Source of the DNA: Comamonas thiooxydans
GTDB lineage: Bacteria; Pseudomonadota; Gammaproteobacteria; Burkholderiales; Burkholderiaceae_C
Reading direction: 5' to 3'
Assembly: GCF_000964545.1 (NCBI RefSeq)
Contig: NZ_BBVD01000002.1
Location: 124,001-188,000, forward strand
Length of the DNA: 64,000 bases
Position numbers and translations under genes: made by a program. Below, piece by piece: positions 35,629 to 44,315 of the stretch (the first letter of the stretch is position 1; the number at the start of each line of letters is the position of its first letter). The notes beneath the pieces were generated by a model. It saw nothing but the letters and a program-made list of their open reading frames with translations, searched no databases and was not told the origin of the DNA.

Positions 35629-36609
35629 TTGACTACAGAAATTTCCACATCCAATCCGCTTGCCTTGATCGCAGATGACATGCGCGAAGTGGATATCGTC
35701 ATTGCTCAGCGACTGACAACCAGCGTCCCCCTGATCGCACAGATCTCCCAATACATCATTGCAGCGGGCGGCAAGCGCCTGCGCCCGGCGCTGCTGCTGC
35801 TGATCGCCGGTGCCCTGGGGCATCAGGGCAAGAACAAATACATTCTGGCCGCCGTGGTGGAGCTGATTCACACCGCGACCTTGCTGCACGACGATGTGGT
35901 GGACGAATCCACGCTGCGTCGTGGCAGGGCCACGGCCAACGAGACCTTTGGCAACCCTGCCAGTGTTCTGGTCGGAGACTTTCTGCATACCCGCTCCTTC
36001 CAGATGATGGTGGAAGTGGGCAGCATGCGCGTGCTGCAAATCCTGTCCGACGCCACCAACGTGATCGCAGAAGGCGAAGTCCAGCAGCTCATCAATACCC
36101 ATGATGCTTCGCTGAATGAAGCCGGCTATCTGCACGTCATCCGCTCCAAGACCGCCCAGCTCTTCGAGGCCAGCGCCCAGCTGGCAGCCGTGCTGGCGGG
36201 TGCCACGCCTGCAGTGGAGCAGGCCTGCGCCGCCTATGGCCAGGCACTTGGAACGGCGTTCCAGATCATTGACGATGTGCTGGACTACACCGGCAACACT
36301 CAGGAAATGGGCAAGAACCTTGGCGATGACCTGCGCGAAGGCAAATGCACCCTGCCCCTGATCGCCGCCATGCAGCGCGGCAGCGCCGAGCAGGCCGCCA
36401 TCGTGCGCAACGCCATCGAACAAGGCTCTACGGATCAACTGGATGCCGTGGTGGAAATCGTGCGCAGCACCGGTGCCCTTGACGTCGCCCGAGCCGCCGC
36501 GCACGCGGAAGCCCAGCGCGCCATTGATGCACTGGCCTCGCTGCCAAGCAATGCATACACCGCAAGTTTGCTACAATTGGCCTCTCAGCTTTTGGAGCGC
36601 CGCACCTGA
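35629..36609 (+). CDS. ispB: IspB, octaprenyl (polyprenyl) diphosphate synthase
   Basis: A 326-residue trans-prenyltransferase that makes the ubiquinone side chain. Both aspartate-rich motifs are visible: LLHDDVVDESTLRRGRAT (DDxxD) and FQIIDDVLDYTGN (second DDxxD), plus AGGKRLRPALLLL. No ATG fits the N-terminus; the frame opens with a TTG at 35629 (first residues MTTEISTSNPLALIADDM). The next ATG (35680) would lose conserved residues. It functionally complements ubiE, ubiJ and ubiB elsewhere in the window. Confidence 0.93.
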   Translation: MTTEISTSNPLALIADDMREVDIVIAQRLTTSVPLIAQISQYIIAAGGKRLRPALLLLIAGALGHQGKNKYILAAVVELIHTATLLHDDVVDESTLRRGRATANETFGNPASVLVGDFLHTRSFQMMVEVGSMRVLQILSDATNVIAEGEVQQLINTHDASLNEAGYLHVIRSKTAQLFEASAQLAAVLAGATPAVEQACAAYGQALGTAFQIIDDVLDYTGNTQEMGKNLGDDLREGKCTLPLIAAMQRGSAEQAAIVRNAIEQGSTDQLDAVVEIVRSTGALDVARAAAHAEAQRAIDALASLPSNAYTASLLQLASQLLERRT

Positions 36610-36648
36610 ATCGCCAGGTGCACCACGGTGCTCGACAAACAAAGCCTG

Positions 36649-36725
36649 CGGGGTGTAGCTTAGCCTGGTAGAGCGCTACGTTCGGGACGTAGAGGCCGGA
36701 GGTTCGAATCCTCTCACCCCGACCA
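36649..36725 (+). tRNA. tRNA-Pro (anticodon CGG)
   Basis: A 77-nt cloverleaf: acceptor arms CGGGGTG/CACCCCG, anticodon stem CTACG/CGTAG with loop TTCGGGA (anticodon CGG), T-arm GGTTCGAATCC, discriminator A and encoded CCA. Reads CCG codons. Confidence 0.97.
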
Positions 36726-36862
36726 ATCTCATTTTTGTCGCAGTTTCTTGCGCCATGTTCAATGACGCTGGATTGACGCATGCATGCGCGCCTGGCGACC
36801 TGCCGTTTGCCACAACAAGAATGGTAGGATAGATCCTCTACTCCCCTCCCAGACTTGGATAC

Positions 36863-38605
36863 ATGGCTGCTGCCGACACTCTGCAAAAGAACACTCCTGC
36901 GCCCATTGCCATCCCAGGTTTGGGCAGGGCCCTGATTTCCGCAGGAAAGGTTTCGCAGCAAGCCGCCGAGAACGCAGCCAAGAAAGCCGCCACAGGCAAG
37001 ACCCCGTTCATCACCGAGCTCAGCCAGTCTGGTGAAATCAGCGCGCTGGAAATTGCCGAAACCATTTCCATGATGTTCAGCACTCCGCTGCTGGACCTCA
37101 ACGCCATCGACGTCCAGCAACTTCCGCGCGAGCTGCTGGACCCGAAAATCAGCAACGCCTATCGCGTGCTGGCACTCAGCAAGCGCGGCAATCGGCTCAC
37201 CATCGCCACGGCAGACCCTACTCAGCAGGAAGCTGCCGAACAGATCAAATTCACGACTCAGTTGCTGGTGGACTGGGTGGTTGTCGAGGCCGACAAGCTG
37301 CAAAAGCTCGTCGAGCAGACCGGCAAGAGCGTCAGCGAATCTCTGGACACCTATTCCAGTTCTGGGGACTTTGACTTTGACGACGTCAAGATCGAGGATG
37401 CCCCCGAGGAAAAAGACAATGCCGTCGGCGCCGAGGTCGAAGATGCGCCGGTCGTCAAGTTTCTGCACAAGATGCTGCTGGACGCCTTCAATATGCGCGC
37501 GTCCGACTTGCACTTCGAGCCCTACGAGCACAATTACCGCGTGCGCTTTCGTATCGACGGCGAGCTGCGCGAGATTGCCTCTCCACCGATTGCGATCAAG
37601 GACAAGCTGGCTTCGCGCATCAAGGTGATCTCGCGCCTGGACATCTCGGAGAAACGCGTTCCGCAAGACGGCCGCATGAAGCTCAAGGTCGGCCCTGATC
37701 GCGTCATCGACTTTCGTGTCAGCACCTTGCCCACGCTGTTTGGCGAAAAGATCGTGATCCGTATTCTGGACCCGAGCTCGGCCAAGATGGGCATCGATGC
37801 CCTCGGCTACGAACCCGAGGAAAAAGAGCGCCTGCTCAAGGCCATCAACCGCCCCTACGGCATGATTCTGGTCACCGGCCCCACGGGTTCGGGCAAGACC
37901 GTGTCGCTCTACACCTGCCTGAACCTGCTCAACCAGCCGGGCGTGAACATTGCCACCGCCGAAGACCCTTCCGAAATCAACATGCCCGGCGTCAACCAGG
38001 TGAATGTGAACGAGAAGGCCGGCCTGACCTTTGCCGCTGCGCTCAAGTCCTTTCTGCGTCAGGACCCGGACATCATCATGGTCGGTGAAATCCGCGACCT
38101 GGAAACCGCCGACATCTCGATCAAGGCCGCCCAGACCGGGCACCTGGTGCTGTCCACGCTGCACACCAATGACGCTCCGACCACGCTGACGCGCATGCGC
38201 AATATGGGCATCGCCCCTTTCAATATTGCCTCCAGCGTGATCCTGATCACCGCCCAGCGTCTGGCGCGACGCCTGTGCGCGCAGTGCAAGGAACCCGCCG
38301 ACATACCGCACGACGCCCTGATCGATGCCGGCTACGACGAAGCCGAACTCGACGGCAGCTGGGTCAGCTACAAGCCTGTCGGCTGCCCTGCCTGCAACAA
38401 CGGCTACAAGGGACGTGTCGGTATTTATCAGGTGATGCCCATCAGCGAAGAGATTCAGCGCATCATCCTGCGTGACGGCAGCGCCCTGGAGATTGCCGCA
38501 CAGGCCAAGGCCGAAGGAGTACGCTCTCTGCGCGGCTCGGGCCTGCATAAAGTCAAGCTGGGTCTGACCTCACTCGAAGAAGTGCTGGCGGTCACCAACG
38601 AATAA
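36863..38605 (+). CDS. pilB: PilB, type IV pilus extension ATPase
   Basis: A 580-residue GspE/PilB ATPase. The N-terminal T2SSE_N domain (residues ~50-180) is followed by the ATPase core: Walker A GPTGSGKT at ~338-345, FLRQDPDIIMVGEIRD (Asp/Walker B boxes), and HLVLSTLHTND (His box). A zinc tetracysteine is seen in CAQCK and CPACNNGYKGRVG. It powers pilus polymerisation at the inner membrane. It is followed by pilC after 24 bp and pilD. Confidence 0.96.
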   Translation: MAAADTLQKNTPAPIAIPGLGRALISAGKVSQQAAENAAKKAATGKTPFITELSQSGEISALEIAETISMMFSTPLLDLNAIDVQQLPRELLDPKISNAYRVLALSKRGNRLTIATADPTQQEAAEQIKFTTQLLVDWVVVEADKLQKLVEQTGKSVSESLDTYSSSGDFDFDDVKIEDAPEEKDNAVGAEVEDAPVVKFLHKMLLDAFNMRASDLHFEPYEHNYRVRFRIDGELREIASPPIAIKDKLASRIKVISRLDISEKRVPQDGRMKLKVGPDRVIDFRVSTLPTLFGEKIVIRILDPSSAKMGIDALGYEPEEKERLLKAINRPYGMILVTGPTGSGKTVSLYTCLNLLNQPGVNIATAEDPSEINMPGVNQVNVNEKAGLTFAAALKSFLRQDPDIIMVGEIRDLETADISIKAAQTGHLVLSTLHTNDAPTTLTRMRNMGIAPFNIASSVILITAQRLARRLCAQCKEPADIPHDALIDAGYDEAELDGSWVSYKPVGCPACNNGYKGRVGIYQVMPISEEIQRIILRDGSALEIAAQAKAEGVRSLRGSGLHKVKLGLTSLEEVLAVTNE

Positions 38606-38629
38606 AACCAGTATCAGTGAGGGAACGCC

Positions 38630-39847
38630 ATGGCAAGCGCAGCGTCCAAGGGAATCAAGGAATTTCTCTTCGAGTGGGAAGGCAAGGACCGCAACGGCAA
38701 GATCGTTCGCGGCGAAACTCGTGCCGGCGGAGAAAACCAGATCCAGGCCATGCTGCGCCGCCAGGGCGTGACTCCGTCCAAGATCAAGAAGCGCAGGACC
38801 CGCGGCGGCAAGAAGATCAAGCCCAAGGACATTGCGCTGTTCACTCGCCAGCTGGCCACCATGATGAAGGCCGGCGTGCCGCTGCTGCAGTCTTTCGACA
38901 TTGTGGGTCGGGGCAACACCAACCCCAACGTCACCAAGCTGCTCAACGACATCCGCTCAGACGTGGAAACCGGTACCTCGCTGAGTGCGGCCTTTCGCAA
39001 GTTTCCGCTCTATTTCAACAGCCTCTACTGCAATCTGGTGGAGGCCGGCGAGGCCGCAGGTATTCTGGAATCGTTGCTGGACCGTCTTGCCACCTATATG
39101 GAAAAGACGGAAGCCATCAAGTCCAAGATCAAGTCGGCGCTGATGTACCCCACGTCGGTCATGATCGTGGCCTTCGTCGTGGTGACCGTGATCATGATCT
39201 TCGTGATCCCTGCCTTCAAGGAGGTCTTCACCTCCTTTGGCGCCGACCTGCCCGCGCCCACGCTGCTGGTGATGGGCATCAGCGATTACTTTGTTCAGTA
39301 CTGGTGGCTGATCTTCGGCGTGCTGGGCGGCGGCATCTATTTCTTCATGCAGGCCTGGAAGCGCAACGAGCGCGTGCAGCAGTTCATGGACCGCACCATA
39401 CTCAAGCTGCCCATCTTCGGCGTGCTGATCGAGAAGTCCTGCGTGGCCCGCTGGACGCGTACGCTGTCCACCATGTTTGCCGCCGGCGTGCCGCTGGTCG
39501 AGGCGCTGGACTCCGTGGGAGGCGCCTCGGGCAACTACCTCTACAGAAATGCCACCGACAGGATTCAGTCGGAAGTCTCCACGGGCACCAGCCTCACGGT
39601 TGCCATGGCCAATGCCAACATCTTCCCTTCCATGGTGCTGCAGATGTGTGCCATCGGCGAGGAATCTGGCGCCATCGACCATATGCTGGGCAAGGCAGCC
39701 GATTTCTATGAAAGCGAAGTCGACGAAATGGTGGCGGGCCTCTCCAGCCTGATGGAGCCCATCATCATCGTCTTCCTGGGCACCTTGATCGGCGGCATCG
39801 TGGTGTCCATGTATCTGCCTATCTTCAAGCTGGGTCAAGTGGTCTGA
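38630..39847 (+). CDS. pilC: PilC, type IV pilus inner-membrane platform protein
   Basis: A 405-residue T2SSF-domain membrane protein. It has two repeats of the GspF domain (LFTRQLATMMKAGVPLLQSF and VARWTRTLSTMFAAGVPLVEAL), membrane helices around MIVAFVVVTVIMIFVIP, YWWLIFGVLGGGIYFFM and a C-terminal hydrophobic segment. It couples PilB/PilT motion to the pilin array. Its stop overlaps the pilD start (TGATG). Confidence 0.96.
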   Translation: MASAASKGIKEFLFEWEGKDRNGKIVRGETRAGGENQIQAMLRRQGVTPSKIKKRRTRGGKKIKPKDIALFTRQLATMMKAGVPLLQSFDIVGRGNTNPNVTKLLNDIRSDVETGTSLSAAFRKFPLYFNSLYCNLVEAGEAAGILESLLDRLATYMEKTEAIKSKIKSALMYPTSVMIVAFVVVTVIMIFVIPAFKEVFTSFGADLPAPTLLVMGISDYFVQYWWLIFGVLGGGIYFFMQAWKRNERVQQFMDRTILKLPIFGVLIEKSCVARWTRTLSTMFAAGVPLVEALDSVGGASGNYLYRNATDRIQSEVSTGTSLTVAMANANIFPSMVLQMCAIGEESGAIDHMLGKAADFYESEVDEMVAGLSSLMEPIIIVFLGTLIGGIVVSMYLPIFKLGQVV

Positions 39848-40716
39848 TGATTTCCGAACTGGTGTTGAATGCCGCTGTCGGCGGCGTGCTGGGCTTGCTG
39901 ATCGGCAGCTTTCTGAATGTGGTGATCCACCGCCTGCCTCTGATGATGGAGCAGGAATGGCATGCCGAAGGTGCGCAATGGGCCGAGGAACAAAAGGACA
40001 AGGGCGCCAAAATCGAGCTGCCGCCGGCCAAGCCTGCCATCACGCTGAGCCAGCCTCGTTCGCGCTGCCCGCATTGCGGCCATCAGGTCGCCTGGTACGA
40101 GAACATTCCCGTGCTGAGCTACCTGTTTCTGCGCGGACGCTGCGCCGAGTGCAAAAAGCCCATCAGCCTGCGCTACCCTGTGGTTGAGTTGGTCTGCGCC
40201 GCGCTGTTTGCCTTCTGCCTGGGCCGCGACGGCCTGACCGCCACCGGCTTTGCCTGGTGCGGCTTCAGCGCGGCGCTACTGGCGCTTGCACTGATAGACT
40301 GGGACACCACATTCCTGCCGGACTCCATCACTCTGCCCCTGCTCTGGGCCGGCCTGATCGCCTCCGCACTGCAGTGGACCAGCGTGCCTCTGCAACAATC
40401 GCTGTGGGGCTCCGTCGCAGGCTATATGTCGCTATGGCTGATCTTCTGGGCCTTCAAGCTGGCAACGGGCAAGGAAGGCATGGGCTACGGCGACTTCAAG
40501 CTGTTTGCCGCACTCGGTGCCTGGTTTGGCTGGCAGGCACTGGTGCCCATCATTCTCATGGCATCGGTCGTGGGCGCCGTCATCGGCATTGCACTCAAGA
40601 TCAACAGCAAGCTGCGAGAAGGCGGCTATGTGCCCTTCGGCCCTTTTCTTGCCGGCGGCGGTTTCGTCAGCCTGATCTGGGGCCCGCAGGCGGTGCTCAG
40701 CTTTGCAGGCCTGTAA
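39847..40716 (+). CDS. pilD: PilD, prepilin leader peptidase/N-methyltransferase
   Basis: A 289-residue integral membrane aspartyl protease. The tetracysteine zinc motif is at Cys74, Cys77, Cys99 and Cys102 (CPHC and CAEC), and the C-terminal membrane domain has the GxGD-type active site in KEGMGYGDFKLFAALGA, with the other Asp in ALALIDWDTTFLPDS. It cleaves and N-methylates pilin leaders. It overlaps pilC by one base and is 3 bp before coaE. Confidence 0.95.
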   Translation: MISELVLNAAVGGVLGLLIGSFLNVVIHRLPLMMEQEWHAEGAQWAEEQKDKGAKIELPPAKPAITLSQPRSRCPHCGHQVAWYENIPVLSYLFLRGRCAECKKPISLRYPVVELVCAALFAFCLGRDGLTATGFAWCGFSAALLALALIDWDTTFLPDSITLPLLWAGLIASALQWTSVPLQQSLWGSVAGYMSLWLIFWAFKLATGKEGMGYGDFKLFAALGAWFGWQALVPIILMASVVGAVIGIALKINSKLREGGYVPFGPFLAGGGFVSLIWGPQAVLSFAGL

Positions 40717-40719
40717 GCC

Positions 40720-41346
40720 ATGAAAGTCGCACCTGAGCGCTCACCATTCAGACTGGGGCTGACGGGCGGCATCGGCAGCGGCAAAAGCACGGTTGCTGCC
40801 AGGCTGCAGGCATGCGGCGCGACGCTGATCGATGCCGACCATATCTCGCGCAGCTTGACGGCAAGCGGCGGCATGGCCCTGCCCCTCATCGCTCAGGCTT
40901 TTGGTGCCGATCTGATCGACGCACAGGGCGCCCTCAACCGCGCCCGCATGCGCGAGCTGGTCTTCGCCGATCCGTCCGCGCGCCAGCGCCTGGAAGCCAT
41001 TCTCCACCCCCTGATCGCCGAGCAGACCCGGCAGCAGCATGAAGCAGCCGTGGCTGCGGGCAGCAAACTCATCGTGCACGACATTCCGCTGCTGGTCGAG
41101 TCCGGCCACTGGCGAACACGCCTGGATGGCGTGCTGGTCGTGGACTGCCGCGAAAGCACTCAGACAGAGCGCGTCATGGCACGCAGCGCTCTCACACGCG
41201 AGGCCGTGCAGGCCATCATCGACGCCCAGGCCACGCGTGCCCAGCGTCTGGCCACGGCCGACTGGGTCATCTATAACGATGACGGGGTCACAATCGAAAC
41301 TCTCCACGCATATACCGATCAAATCGCTGCATGGTTCGGGCTATGA
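40720..41346 (+). CDS. coaE: CoaE, dephospho-CoA kinase
   Basis: A 208-residue kinase for the last step of coenzyme A synthesis. The P-loop GGIGSGKST is at 16-24, with LIDADHISRSLTASGG and HPLIAEQTRQQ family blocks. It starts 3 bp after pilD, in the conserved pilBCD-coaE-zapD-yacG order. Confidence 0.95.
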   Translation: MKVAPERSPFRLGLTGGIGSGKSTVAARLQACGATLIDADHISRSLTASGGMALPLIAQAFGADLIDAQGALNRARMRELVFADPSARQRLEAILHPLIAEQTRQQHEAAVAAGSKLIVHDIPLLVESGHWRTRLDGVLVVDCRESTQTERVMARSALTREAVQAIIDAQATRAQRLATADWVIYNDDGVTIETLHAYTDQIAAWFGL

Positions 41347-41433
41347 TGCAGACCATGGCTTGGCCTGTGCGTGTGATCGCCGCATGTGCACGTTGACCGC
41401 TGATTCCTGTGCACCCCGAGGAGCCCAGCAAAC

Positions 41434-42189
41434 GTGATCCTGTACGAATATCCATTTAACGAGCGTCTGAGAACTTATCTGCGTCTTGAGCAGCTGTATC
41501 GCCGTCTGCGCGAGCTGCTGACCCGCGCGCATTCGGTCGATCATCATTTCGCCCTGATCACCATCTTCGAGATCATGGATGTGGCTTCGCGCAGCGATCT
41601 GCGGGCCGACGTCATCAAGGACCTGGAGCGCCAGAAGCATCTGCTGGACGTGTTGCGCGACAACCCCGATATTTCCCAGCACATGCTGCACCAGGTGGCG
41701 CGCCAGGTGGAGAGCTGCTTTGCCACCATCAATGCACAGACCGGCAAGACCGGCCAGGCGCTGACCGAAAACGAATGGCTGATGTCCATACGCAGCCGTG
41801 TGGGCATACCCGGCGGCACCTGCAGCTTTGACCTGCCGGCCTATCACGCCTGGCAGAACCTCGATCCGCGCTACCGCCAGCGCGACCTCGAAGACTGGGC
41901 CGGCGAGCTGACCCCGCTGGGTCAGGCGCTTGAGCTGATCCTGCAGCTGCTGCGCGAAACCGGCATTCCCCAGCGCGTGGTGGCCGAGCAAGGCGTGTTC
42001 CAGCAGGCCATGCCGGCCGGCCGCAGCTTCCAGCTGCTGCGCCTGCGCATAGAGCCGCATCTGAATCTGGTGCCGGAAATCAGCGGCAACCGCCTGCTGG
42101 TGTCGGTGCGCCTGCTCAAGCTGGCCCATGGCAGCAAGCCCCAGCCCAGCAATGACGACGCCACTTTCGAGCTCACGCTCTGCGCATAA
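41434..42189 (+). CDS. zapD: ZapD, cell division protein
   Basis: A 251-residue ZapD family member that bundles FtsZ. Blocks are YEYPFNERLRTYLRLEQLY, FALITIFEIMDVASRSDLRA, and NEWLMSIRSRVGIPGGTCSF. It starts with GTG at 41434, preceded by GAGGAG 11 bases upstream. It follows coaE by 87 bp and precedes yacG. Confidence 0.94.
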   Translation: MILYEYPFNERLRTYLRLEQLYRRLRELLTRAHSVDHHFALITIFEIMDVASRSDLRADVIKDLERQKHLLDVLRDNPDISQHMLHQVARQVESCFATINAQTGKTGQALTENEWLMSIRSRVGIPGGTCSFDLPAYHAWQNLDPRYRQRDLEDWAGELTPLGQALELILQLLRETGIPQRVVAEQGVFQQAMPAGRSFQLLRLRIEPHLNLVPEISGNRLLVSVRLLKLAHGSKPQPSNDDATFELTLCA

Positions 42190-42288
42190 GTCCCCGGCAG
42201 TCTTCTCGTCCCGATTGAGCCGCACATTGCGGCTCAATGGCTTTCAGGGTCGGCCACCCGTGTTTTCCAGCTGTGATACATCTACGCC

Positions 42289-42498
42289 ATGAGCACTGAC
42301 AAGCAATCCCCCACCATGGTGAAATGCCCGACCTGCGGCGGCCCCAGCGTTTTTTTGCCCAGCAACAAATTCCGCCCCTTCTGCAGCGAGCGTTGCCGCA
42401 ATATCGACCTGGGCGCCTGGGGCAATGAAGAGTTCCGCGTCCCGGCTCAGACACCTCCCGAAGATGCGCCGTTTGGTGATCCACGCACGGAAAACTAA
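42289..42498 (+). CDS. yacG: YacG, DNA gyrase inhibitor (zinc finger)
   Basis: A 69-residue zinc protein. The cysteines are Cys13, Cys16, Cys32 and Cys36 (CPTC and CSERC) with the family context FRPFCSERCRNIDLGAWGNE. It binds GyrB and inhibits gyrase. Standard position after zapD. Confidence 0.94.
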   Translation: MSTDKQSPTMVKCPTCGGPSVFLPSNKFRPFCSERCRNIDLGAWGNEEFRVPAQTPPEDAPFGDPRTEN

Positions 42499-42515
42499 GC
42501 AAGGCAGCAAAAAAC

Positions 42516-42597
42516 AAGAGCGCCTTGCGCATGGAATGTCTTGATTTCAGCTTGATTGACCAAGAAAATCGAGATTCAACCAGAGCAAGGCGCTCTT
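42516..42597. terminator. 13-bp inverted repeat with long loop between yacG and mutT
   Basis: Arms AAGAGCGCCTTGC (42516-42528) and GCAAGGCGCTCTT (42585-42597) are perfect complements but 56 nt apart. The left side has an A-rich tract, so on the minus strand a T-rich tail follows. It may act as a terminator for the convergent yacG and mutT, but the loop is unusually long. Confidence 0.5.
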
Positions 42598-42616
42598 TAT
42601 TTCAGAGCATACCGCT

Positions 42617-43087
42617 TCAGACCAGAGGCTGCTGCGCCTCGTAATGGCTTTGATCAAAGACCAGGCCGCGCTCCTCGCTCAGCCATTGCAGCACGGGATA
42701 GGCACCGGGCAGGACGGGGTGCACATCGAGCGGCAACTGCTGCCAGGCCATTTGCTGGCCCTCACGCATCTCGAACTCGCCCGTCCATTCCGTCACCTTG
42801 CACCAATGCAGACGCACCAGCGCATGCGGGTAGTCATGCTCGGTCACCTTCCAGGCATGGGCCTGGCCAATGGTCACGCCCAGCTCTTCGATCAGCTCGC
42901 GGCGCAAAGCCTGCTCCACGCTCTCGCCTGCCTCCAGCTTGCCGCCAGGAAACTCCCAGTAGCCTGCATACGGCTTGCCTGCAGGGCGGCTTGAAATCAG
43001 CAGCGCCCCATCGGATTCGCGCAACAGCACGCCCACGGCCACTTCCGTGTGCTTGCGCTGCGCCTGTGTTTCAGCAGTCACTTCCAC
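42617..43087 (-). CDS. mutT: MutT-like Nudix hydrolase (8-oxo-dGTP diphosphatase)
   Basis: A 156-residue Nudix protein. The Nudix box is at ~48-71 (PGGKLEAGESVEQALRRELI then EELGV), and the surrounding sequence (VAVGVLLRESDGALLISSRP, GYWEFPGG) is MutT-like, suggesting removal of 8-oxo-dGTP. It is 12 bp downstream of the DUF815 ATPase on the minus strand. Confidence 0.88.
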   Translation of the reverse strand: MEVTAETQAQRKHTEVAVGVLLRESDGALLISSRPAGKPYAGYWEFPGGKLEAGESVEQALRRELIEELGVTIGQAHAWKVTEHDYPHALVRLHWCKVTEWTGEFEMREGQQMAWQQLPLDVHPVLPGAYPVLQWLSEERGLVFDQSHYEAQQPLV

Positions 43088-43099
43088 AAAACTCTTTCT

Positions 43100-44047
43100 T
43101 CATTCCAGGTCTGCTTCTTCAGCCAGACCGTCCACATCTTCAATGCGCTTCTTGACCGTCACGGGGCGCTCGTTGCGGCCCGCGTAGTCGCGCGCGAACT
43201 GGTGGGCCACACGACCGCTGCGCGAGCCGCGCTCCAGCGCCCAGACCAGGGCTTCGGGCCTGGCCGCCTCGATGGTGGCCTGGTCCATGCCCAGCGCAGA
43301 CAGCCACTGCGCCACCACGCGCAGATACTCGTCCTGGCTGAAGGGGTAGAAGCTCACCCAGAGGCCGAAGCGCTCGGACAGCGATATTTTTTCCTCCACC
43401 ACCTCGCCGGGATGGATCTCGCCGTTCTCGCTTTTTTGCTGTGCCAGGTTGTCCGTCATGTACTCAGGCAGCAGATGGCGGCGATTGCTGGTGGCATAGA
43501 CCAGCACATTCGGCGTGGCTGCGGAAACCGAGCCATCCAGCATGGATTTCATGGCCTTGTAGCCTGGCTCGCCCTCTTCAAAGCTCAGATCGTCGCAATA
43601 GATGATGAATTTCTCGCTGCGGCCGGCGACCACGTCGACGATGTCGGGCAGATCGGTCAGATCGGCCTTGTCCACCTCGATCAGACGCAGGCCCTGGGGC
43701 GCAAAGCTGTGCAGACAGGCGCGGATCAGCGAGGACTTGCCCGTGCCGCGCGCCCCCGTCAGCAACACGTTGTTCGCCGTGCGACCACTGACGAACTGCT
43801 CGGTATTGCGCGCAATCTTTTCCTTTTGCACGTCGATGTTCTGCAGATCGGACAGCTGCATGGCGCCCACATGGCGCACCGGCTCCAGCACGCCGCAGCC
43901 GTTGGCGCGCTTGCGATAGCGCCAGGCAATCGCCGCATTCCAGTCGGCGGGTGCCTGCAGGGGCTGGGGCAGCACGGACTCAATGCGCTGCATCAATTGC
44001 TCGGCACGCTCGACCAAGCGCTCCAAAGGGTTCATCACATCTTGCAC
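43100..44047 (-). CDS. DUF815 family AAA ATP-binding protein
   Basis: A 315-residue protein of the DUF815 (predicted AAA ATPase) family. The P-loop GARGTGKS is at 98-105, Walker B-like KFIIYCDDLSFEEGE follows, then YATSNRRHLLPEYM (sensor-like) and RFGLWVSFYPFSQDEYL. The role is not established. I chose the GTG at 44047 because GGAGA is 7 bases upstream; an ATG at 44035 is possible, and a long upstream frame to 44125 lies in a repeat. It is upstream of mutT in the same orientation. Confidence 0.86.
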   Translation of the reverse strand: MQDVMNPLERLVERAEQLMQRIESVLPQPLQAPADWNAAIAWRYRKRANGCGVLEPVRHVGAMQLSDLQNIDVQKEKIARNTEQFVSGRTANNVLLTGARGTGKSSLIRACLHSFAPQGLRLIEVDKADLTDLPDIVDVVAGRSEKFIIYCDDLSFEEGEPGYKAMKSMLDGSVSAATPNVLVYATSNRRHLLPEYMTDNLAQQKSENGEIHPGEVVEEKISLSERFGLWVSFYPFSQDEYLRVVAQWLSALGMDQATIEAARPEALVWALERGSRSGRVAHQFARDYAGRNERPVTVKKRIEDVDGLAEEADLE

Positions 44048-44070
44048 GATCGAATCTCCATCTGTTTTTA

Positions 44071-44147
44071 TAGCTGTTAGCGCTTGATGCTGCTTGATTT
44101 CAATGAGAAAAATAACTGGAATCAACTAAATACAAGCGATAGCAGCT
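44071..44147. repeat. AT-flanked inverted repeat, family 2 copy
   Basis: Arms TAGCTGTTAGCGCTTG (44071-44086) and CAAGCGATAGCAGCT (44133-44147) pair with few mismatches and are 46 nt apart. The element lies just upstream of the DUF815 gene start. Confidence 0.65.
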
Positions 44148-44184
44148 GCTTAATTTATAGCCCCATCACTTTAAAACTGGCGCA

Positions 44185-44309
44185 CCCCAAACCAGAGACA
44201 GCGAGCAAGCGCCGCCGCGCAGCGAGGCTGTCGTCCCCCTCCCATAGCGCGCAGCGCGTAGAGAGAGGGGGAAGCCGCGGTGCCGCCCAGGCGCCGCCGC
44301 TCAGGGGGT
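44185..44309 (-). repeat. Dispersed GC-rich repeat, family 1 copy D
   Basis: Read on the minus strand it starts just after the argJ stop: CCCCCTGAGCGGCGGCGCC, then a C-run (TTCCCCCTCTC), an inserted hairpin (TACGCGCTGCGCGC), the G-run with GACGACAGCC and CTCGCTGTCTCTGG. It is the longest copy. The terminal CCAGAGACAGCGAGCAAG block (plus strand) is shared with copy F. Confidence 0.75.
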
Positions 44310-44315
44310 GATCAT

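Noticed and set aside
36428..38548. Minus-strand open frame of 706 codons overlapping tRNA-Pro and pilB
   Set aside because: It covers the tRNA and the pilB coding region in antisense, so it cannot be a real gene; pilB has the expected ATPase motifs.
44084..44311. Small plus-strand frame of 75 codons
   Set aside because: It lies entirely in the family-2 and family-1 repeats between the DUF815 gene and argJ.
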